Shown here: piece after piece, positions 53,874 through 58,650 of the stretch | Position numbering within the stretch: position 1 is the first letter of the stretch | Layout: the number at the start of each line of letters is the position of its first letter | Source: Betaproteobacteria bacterium | GTDB taxonomy: Bacteria; Pseudomonadota; Gammaproteobacteria; Burkholderiales; SG8-41 | NCBI GenBank assembly: GCA_028292435.1 | Contig: JAQGMI010000042.1 | Coordinates: 1 to 58,650, forward strand | Reading direction: 5' to 3' | Length of the DNA stretch: 58,650 bases | Position numbers and translations under genes: made by a program | The notes under the pieces: generated by a model | What the model was told of the DNA's origin: nothing | Databases searched by the model: none | What the model saw: only the letters and a program-made list of their open reading frames with translations

Positions 53874-55826
53874 TTGCGCCGCGCCTGGCCGGGACACCGA
53901 TTGCAACAACTCGACACGATTTTTTCGACTGACGGCGCTCTTGCGCAGGCCGTGGAGGGTTTCCGCGTACGGGAGGGCCAGCTCGAAATGGCGCGCGCGG
54001 TCGCCGACGCCATCGAAAAAAATGCGGTATTGATTGCCGAAGCCGGCACCGGTACCGGAAAAACGTTTGCTTACCTCGTGCCCGCGCTGCTTTCTGGCGG
54101 CAAAGTCATCATTTCAACCGGCACCAAGACGTTGCAGGACCAGTTGTTCGATCGCGACATTCGCGTCGTGCGCGAGGCGCTCAAGGTGCCGGTCACCGTC
54201 GCCTTGCTGAAAGGGCGTAGCAATTACGTCTGCCATTATTACCTGGGCCGCGCGCAGCACGAAGGGCGCTTCCCTACGCGCGACGATGCGCGCTATCTGC
54301 CGATCATTGCAAATTTCGCGAAGAACAGCGCGACCGGCGACAAGAGTGACGTCTCCGACGTGCCGGAAAATGCGGCGATCTGGTCGTACGTCACTTCCAC
54401 GCGCGAGAACTGTTTGGGTTCCGAGTGCGAGCATTACGCAAAATGTTTCGTGATGGAAGCGCGCAAGCAGGCACTCGCCGCGGACGTCGTCGTCGTCAAC
54501 CATCATTTATTCTTTGCCGATGTCGTGCTGCGCGACGAAGGCGTGTCGGAACTGCTGCCGGCTGCCAACACGATTATTTTCGACGAAGCCCATCAGCTGC
54601 CCGAGACAGCGAGCCTTTTTTTCGGCCAGACGGTTTCGACATCGCAATTGATCGAACTCGCGCGCGATACTCGCATCGAGGCCGCTGCTTCGGCGAAAGA
54701 TTTCGCCGCTTTGCCTGAGGCGGCGCAAGCGCTCGACAAGGCCGCGCGTGATCTGCGGCTCGCATTCAAGGAAGAAAGCGGCCGGTTCCCGTATCAGGCG
54801 CTTGCGCGCAATCGCGAATTCGAGCCGGCGCTCGCCACGGCGTGCGCAAAACTCGATTTATTAGTGGCAACGCTCGAAACCCAGGCCGGGCGCAGCGAAT
54901 GGCTCGAGAAATGCTGGCAACTCGCGCAGTTGCTTGCCGCATCGGTCCGCCGCTGGCGCGATCACAATGATCCCGATTCCGTGCGCTGGCTCGAACTCTT
55001 CAATCACGCCTTGCATATGAATGCGACGCCGCTATCGATCGCCGAAGTATTCCAGGGCCAGATCAACGAGCATGCGCGGTCGTGGATTTTTACGTCGGCG
55101 ACTTTGTCGGTCGGCAGCGATTTCAACCATTACCGCGCGCAGATGGGTCTTACCGACGCGAACGCGCAATCGTGGGAAAGCCCGTTCGATTATTCGGCGA
55201 ATGCCTTGCTCTATGTGCCGAAGGGCATGCCCGAACCCAATACGCCGGAATACACGAGAGCGGTTGTCGCCGCCGCGCTGCCGGTCATCGAAGCGAGCGG
55301 CGGCCGCGCGTTCATGCTGTTCACGAGCTTGCGCGCGATGCGCGAAGGCCATCAATTGCTGCATGAGGCGTTCGCGCAGCGCGGACTCGAATTTCCGCTG
55401 CTGATGCAGGGCGAAGGCTCGCGCACCGAATTGCTCGAGCGGTTTCGCCGCATCGGCAACGCGGTACTCGTCGGCAGCCAGTCGTTCTGGGAAGGGGTGG
55501 ACGTGCGTGGTGACGCCTTGTCGCTCGTCGTCATCGACAAGCTGCCGTTCGCGCCGCCCGACGATCCGCTGCTCGCGGCGCGCATCGAGCGCATCAATCG
55601 CGACGGCCGTAATGCGTTCGTCGAATTTCAGTTGCCGCAGGCGGTCATCACGTTGAAACAGGGCGCGGGCCGGTTGATACGCGATGAGACCGATCGCGGC
55701 GTGCTGATGATCTGCGATCCGCGATTGTTCACGAAGGGCTATGGACGGCGCATCCTGCGCAGCCTGCCGTCGATGAAAGGCACGCGCGACGTCGCGGAAG
55801 TGATTGCGTTTTTCGAACGCGAATAA
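53874..55826 (+). CDS. DinG/YoaA-type ATP-dependent DNA helicase
   Basis: This 650-residue superfamily 2 helicase of the XPD/Rad3 type has Walker A at 56-64 (EAGTGTGKT) and the DEAH box at 237-240. Four cysteines, C120, C180, C185 and C191, are spaced to bind a 4Fe-4S cluster. The C-terminal motifs VGSQSFWEGVDVRG and QGAGRLIRDETDRG are present. It probably unwinds DNA during repair, like YoaA. The start is TTG 53874; TTG 53901 with GGGA upstream is an alternative. TATACT at about 53839 could be its -10 box. Confidence 0.88.
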   Translation: MRRAWPGHRLQQLDTIFSTDGALAQAVEGFRVREGQLEMARAVADAIEKNAVLIAEAGTGTGKTFAYLVPALLSGGKVIISTGTKTLQDQLFDRDIRVVREALKVPVTVALLKGRSNYVCHYYLGRAQHEGRFPTRDDARYLPIIANFAKNSATGDKSDVSDVPENAAIWSYVTSTRENCLGSECEHYAKCFVMEARKQALAADVVVVNHHLFFADVVLRDEGVSELLPAANTIIFDEAHQLPETASLFFGQTVSTSQLIELARDTRIEAAASAKDFAALPEAAQALDKAARDLRLAFKEESGRFPYQALARNREFEPALATACAKLDLLVATLETQAGRSEWLEKCWQLAQLLAASVRRWRDHNDPDSVRWLELFNHALHMNATPLSIAEVFQGQINEHARSWIFTSATLSVGSDFNHYRAQMGLTDANAQSWESPFDYSANALLYVPKGMPEPNTPEYTRAVVAAALPVIEASGGRAFMLFTSLRAMREGHQLLHEAFAQRGLEFPLLMQGEGSRTELLERFRRIGNAVLVGSQSFWEGVDVRGDALSLVVIDKLPFAPPDDPLLAARIERINRDGRNAFVEFQLPQAVITLKQGAGRLIRDETDRGVLMICDPRLFTKGYGRRILRSLPSMKGTRDVAEVIAFFERE

Positions 55827-55832
55827 GCCGGT

Positions 55833-56258
55833 TTAGGTTTCGGCCGTATACCAGCGCCACGCCCACCAGGCGGCGGCGAGCCACAAACAGACGATCATTG
55901 CAGCTGCCACATAATTGCGTGGTTTGACCTGACTTGCCGCCATCCACTCGCGCGCTCTGATTCGGCTCGCCTCGATGATCGGTTGCGGAATCAGTTTGAG
56001 CGTGAAGTAAATGCCGATCGGGATCAGGATTACGTCGTCGAGGTAGCCGATCACCGGAATGAAATCGGGAATCAGGTCAATCGGCGACAGCGCGTAAGCG
56101 ACGACGAGCGTTGCGAGGACTTTGGCGGCAAACGGCGTCGCCGGATTTTTGCAGCAGAACCACAGCGTCAGCGTTTCGGTTTTTAGCTCGCGTGCCCACG
56201 CGCGAAGACGCTGCCAGTACGACGGCGACGGCGACGGCGTCAAATCACTTCGGCCCAT
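55833..56258 (-). CDS. DUF1232/YkvA-family membrane protein
   Basis: This 141-residue protein carries the YkvA/DUF1232 motif [20 protein letters not shown] followed by [20 protein letters not shown]-terminal hydrophobic helix ([20 protein letters not shown]) suggests membrane anchoring. Function is unknown. Its start overlaps the end of rimO by 19 bases, so the two are probably co-transcribed. Confidence 0.83.
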   Translation of the reverse strand: MGRSDLTPSPSPSYWQRLRAWARELKTETLTLWFCCKNPATPFAAKVLATLVVAYALSPIDLIPDFIPVIGYLDDVILIPIGIYFTLKLIPQPIIEASRIRAREWMAASQVKPRNYVAAAMIVCLWLAAAWWAWRWYTAET

Positions 56259-57634
56259 AGATCGTGCTCGTCAGAACGCGTAATCCTGACGTTAGCGAAC
56301 TCGCCGACAGTTAATCCGGGTGTAGGCTTGATATGCACGATGCCGTCGATCTCGGGCGCGTCGGCGGTGCTGCGCGCGATCACGTTTTTTTCGTTGGCGC
56401 TATCGACTAATACGCGCATCGTCTTGCCGATTTTTCGCTCGAGGCGGGCAGTGCTGACAATGGCTTGCGCGGCCATGAAGCGCGCTTTGCGTTCTTCCTT
56501 CAATTCTTCGGGGACGTGGCCGGCGAGTGCATTGGCCGTCGCGCCTTCAACGGCGGAATAAGTAAAGCAGCCGACGCGGTCGAGCTGCGCGTCCTCGATG
56601 AACTCGAGCAGCTGCTCGAATTCCTCGTCGGTTTCGCCCGGAAAGCCGACGATGAAAGTGCTGCGGATGGTGAGTCCCGGGCAGAGTTCGCGCCAGCGCC
56701 GGATCCGCGCCAGGTTGTTTTCGGAATTCGCCGGACGCTTCATCGCTTTCAGAATCCGCGGACTCGCGTGCTGGAACGGCACATCGAGATAGGGCAGGAT
56801 TTTCCCCGCCTGCATCAGCGGAATGACTTCATCGACGTGCGGATACGGGTAGACGTAATGCAGCCGCACCCAGACGCCGAGCTCGCCCAATGCGGCGGCA
56901 AGTTCGGTCATGCGCGTCTTGAGCGGACGTCCGCCCCAGAAGCCGGTGCGGTATTTGACGTCGACACCGTAGGCGCTGGTGTCCTGCGAAATTATGAGCA
57001 GTTCCCTGACGCCGGCCTTGACGAGATTTTCGGCTTCCTGCATCACGTCGCCGACGGGGCGGCTCACCAAATCGCCGCGCATCGCCGGGATGATGCAGAA
57101 CGTGCAGCGGTGATTGCAGCCTTCGGCAATCTTCAGGTAAGCATAATGACGCGGTGTCAGTTTGACGCCCTGAGGCGGGATGAGATCGATATGCGGATCG
57201 TGCGGTTGCGGCAGATGCGCGTGCACGGCGCGCATTACTTCGTCGGTTGCATGCGGCCCGGTAACGGCGAGCACCTGCGGATGCCTGTCCTGTACGACGC
57301 TGCCTTTGGCGCCGAGACAGCCGGTCACGATGACTTTGCCGTTTTCCGCGAGCGCTTCGCCGATCGCGTCAAGCGACTCCTCGACGGCGCTGTCAATGAA
57401 CCCGCAGGTGTTGACGACAACGAGGTCCGCGTCCTGATAGCTGGGCGCGACGAGGTAACCTTCCGCGCGCAATTGCGTCAGGATGCGTTCGGAATCGACC
57501 AGCGCTTTGGGGCAGCCGAGGGAAACGAACCCGACTTTGGGTGCTGCCTTGCTGCGTTTGGATGCGGGCGGTTTCGTCTCCGGCGCGGTTTTTGCCGTCG
57601 TCCGCTGCTTGTGAGGCGGAGCGTCTGTCGCCAT
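56240..57634 (-). CDS. rimO: Ribosomal protein S12 methylthiotransferase
   Basis: This 464-residue radical-SAM enzyme adds a methylthio group to an aspartate of ribosomal protein S12. The auxiliary cluster cysteines are C41, C77 and C106. The radical-SAM cluster is C173-x3-C177-x2-C180 ([10 protein letters not shown]). A TRAM domain closes the protein. The basic N-terminal 30 residues are longer than in E. coli RimO. ATG 57634 was chosen because it follows the phaR stop; ATG 57673 would overlap phaR. Confidence 0.92.
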   Translation of the reverse strand: MATDAPPHKQRTTAKTAPETKPPASKRSKAAPKVGFVSLGCPKALVDSERILTQLRAEGYLVAPSYQDADLVVVNTCGFIDSAVEESLDAIGEALAENGKVIVTGCLGAKGSVVQDRHPQVLAVTGPHATDEVMRAVHAHLPQPHDPHIDLIPPQGVKLTPRHYAYLKIAEGCNHRCTFCIIPAMRGDLVSRPVGDVMQEAENLVKAGVRELLIISQDTSAYGVDVKYRTGFWGGRPLKTRMTELAAALGELGVWVRLHYVYPYPHVDEVIPLMQAGKILPYLDVPFQHASPRILKAMKRPANSENNLARIRRWRELCPGLTIRSTFIVGFPGETDEEFEQLLEFIEDAQLDRVGCFTYSAVEGATANALAGHVPEELKEERKARFMAAQAIVSTARLERKIGKTMRVLVDSANEKNVIARSTADAPEIDGIVHIKPTPGLTVGEFANVRITRSDEHDLWAEVI

Positions 57635-57644
57635 CCGTTGCTTT

Positions 57645-58280
57645 TCAACCGCCTTTTTTGTGGCCGTTTTCATCCTCGGGCGGGGTGGAATTGTCGGGTT
57701 CAGCGGCCGTGCCATCGCGCGGCGGCGCAAAGGGGTTGGTGGCCGCAAAGTTCGGGAACGGGAAGTTGCCGAACAGGTTGCGCGATTGTTTTTTCATCTG
57801 TTGCTGCATTTCGAGGAAGGCGTTGGCGCTCTGCTCGAGATAACTGCCCATCAGGCCCTGGATCGCCGGCCCCTGCATCTTGAGAAACTCGCTCCACGCT
57901 TCGGCGTTCGGCGTCGCCGTGCCGCCGTACATCGCACTCGACTGTGCCTGCAGCTTCTTCTGGATCTCGATGAACGTGTGAATGTTCTTCTCGAGATAGT
58001 TGCCCATCATGCCCTGCATGGCGTTGCCGTAAAAACGGATGATCTTCGACAGCACGTCGCTCGTGAACATCGGCGCGCCGTTGCCGCTTTCTTCTTCGAG
58101 AATGATCTGCAGCAGAATGGTGCGGGTCAGATCGTCCTTGGTCTTGGCGTCCTCGACCTTGAAATTGACGTTTTCAAGGACGAGTTTCTTTACATCCGCG
58201 AGCGTAATGTAAATGCTGGTCGTGGTGTCATAGAGCCGGCGATTAGGATATTTCTTGATTATTCTTATAGCTTCACTCAT
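57645..58280 (-). CDS. phaR: Polyhydroxyalkanoate synthesis repressor PhaR
   Basis: This 211-residue protein begins [19 protein letters not shown], the conserved DNA-binding domain (about 1-65). It is followed by two accumulation-regulator repeats ([17 protein letters not shown] and [17 protein letters not shown]). PhaR binds both DNA and polyhydroxybutyrate and represses phasin genes. AGGGGG precedes ATG 58280 at good spacing. The adjacent phaB-like gene fits a polyhydroxybutyrate locus. Confidence 0.93.
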   Translation of the reverse strand: MSEAIRIIKKYPNRRLYDTTTSIYITLADVKKLVLENVNFKVEDAKTKDDLTRTILLQIILEEESGNGAPMFTSDVLSKIIRFYGNAMQGMMGNYLEKNIHTFIEIQKKLQAQSSAMYGGTATPNAEAWSEFLKMQGPAIQGLMGSYLEQSANAFLEMQQQMKKQSRNLFGNFPFPNFAATNPFAPPRDGTAAEPDNSTPPEDENGHKKGG

Positions 58281-58350
58281 GTCCAGCCCCCTGGTGTGCG
58301 CCTTATCAGCGCGATCATAGCGGAAAAAACAGGGCGTTTTGCATTGCATG

Positions 58351-58356
58351 ATTATA
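58351..58356 (-). promoter_or_regulatory. Possible -10 box for phaR
   Basis: On the minus strand this reads TATAAT, about 70 bases upstream of the phaR start. No good -35 hexamer is visible. A second candidate, TATGAT, lies closer to phaR at about 58315-58320. Which is used cannot be decided from sequence. Confidence 0.3.
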
Positions 58357-58382
58357 GCGCGGCGGATGCTCCCGCTGCCGCG

Positions 58383-58650
58383 CTATTGCATGTGCTGACC
58401 GCCGTTGATCGCGATATTGGCGCCGGTGACGAACGCCGCTTCGTCCGAGCACAGATAGGCGACCAGTCCGGCGACTTCTTCGGGTTTTCCGAGCCGGCCG
58501 ACCGGAATCTGCGGGACGATCTTCGAGTCGAGCACTTCCTTCGGGATCGCCATGACCATTTTAGTGCCAATGTAGCCGGGCGAAATGGTGTTTACGGTCA
58601 CGCCTTTTTTTGCCACATCGAGCGCGAGCGCCTTGGTGAATCAATGCATC
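58383..58650 (-). pseudogene. phaB: Acetoacetyl-CoA reductase (PhaB-like), C-terminal part with an in-frame stop
   Basis: The 3' part of an SDR reads FTKALALDVAKKGVTVNTIS and continues through GYIGTKMVMAIP to NGGQHMQ. This closely fits PhaB acetoacetyl-CoA reductases, which supply 3-hydroxybutyryl-CoA for polyhydroxybutyrate. Just before FTKALAL the frame has TGA (58641-58643, minus strand) where PhaB proteins have glycine (HGFT), and the codons before it read Met-His as expected. So one base change (GGA to TGA) interrupts the gene, or this is an error near a contig end. The catalytic tyrosine lies outside the window. Confidence 0.6.

Overview
The window is GC-rich, densely packed bacterial chromosome that reads as a betaproteobacterium, most likely of the order Burkholderiales or a relative. 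The evidence is an XrtB-type exosortase/exopolysaccharide locus with epsD-epsE-epsF-epsG gene order, two Bug/TctC-type solute-binding proteins, a PhaR regulator next to a phaB-like reductase, and many short or overlapping gene junctions. This is inference from gene families. No rRNA, tRNA, insertion sequence or CRISPR array was seen.

Region 1 (about 260-33584, all on the + strand) is one large exopolysaccharide island. It opens with a CPBP-family protease, EpsL, EpsD, EpsE, EpsF, EpsG and exosortase B. These are followed by a Wzy-like polymerase, a 1021-residue secreted glycoside-hydrolase-like protein, a Wzx-like flippase, an FkbM methyltransferase, five stand-alone glycosyltransferases, an oxidoreductase-epimerase fusion, an acyltransferase, a WecB/TagA-STAS fusion and ManC. 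After a gap of about 500 bases comes a second block: epsI, a small ORF, a VanZ-like protein, rfbBACD, galE and galU. Precursor genes point to a polymer that may contain mannose, rhamnose and galactose or glucose. No initiating phosphoglycosyltransferase and no PEP-CTERM substrate is encoded here. The gap before epsI carries a good match to a sigma-54 promoter and two related upstream motifs.

Region 2 (33568-39361) holds a lytic transglycosylase, a TIGR03790-type secreted protein of unknown function, a UbiD-family decarboxylase, a patatin-like phospholipase and a 3-hydroxybutyrate dehydrogenase.

Region 3 (39501-48522, minus strand) looks like one catabolic operon. In transcription order it encodes a 2Fe-2S subunit, a fused molybdopterin-FAD subunit, an orphan substrate-binding protein, an isopropylmalate-dehydrogenase-like enzyme, an alpha/beta hydrolase, two Bug proteins and a YciI-like protein. 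A malate/L-lactate-type dehydrogenase diverges from it at 48620 across a compact face-to-face promoter region.

Region 4 (49726-58650) is cell-envelope and housekeeping: MltB, a patatin lipoprotein, an NlpC/P60 hydrolase, a secretin-domain protein, a phosphodiesterase, a DinG-like helicase, a YkvA-like protein, RimO, PhaR, and a phaB-like gene cut by the window end with an in-frame stop codon.
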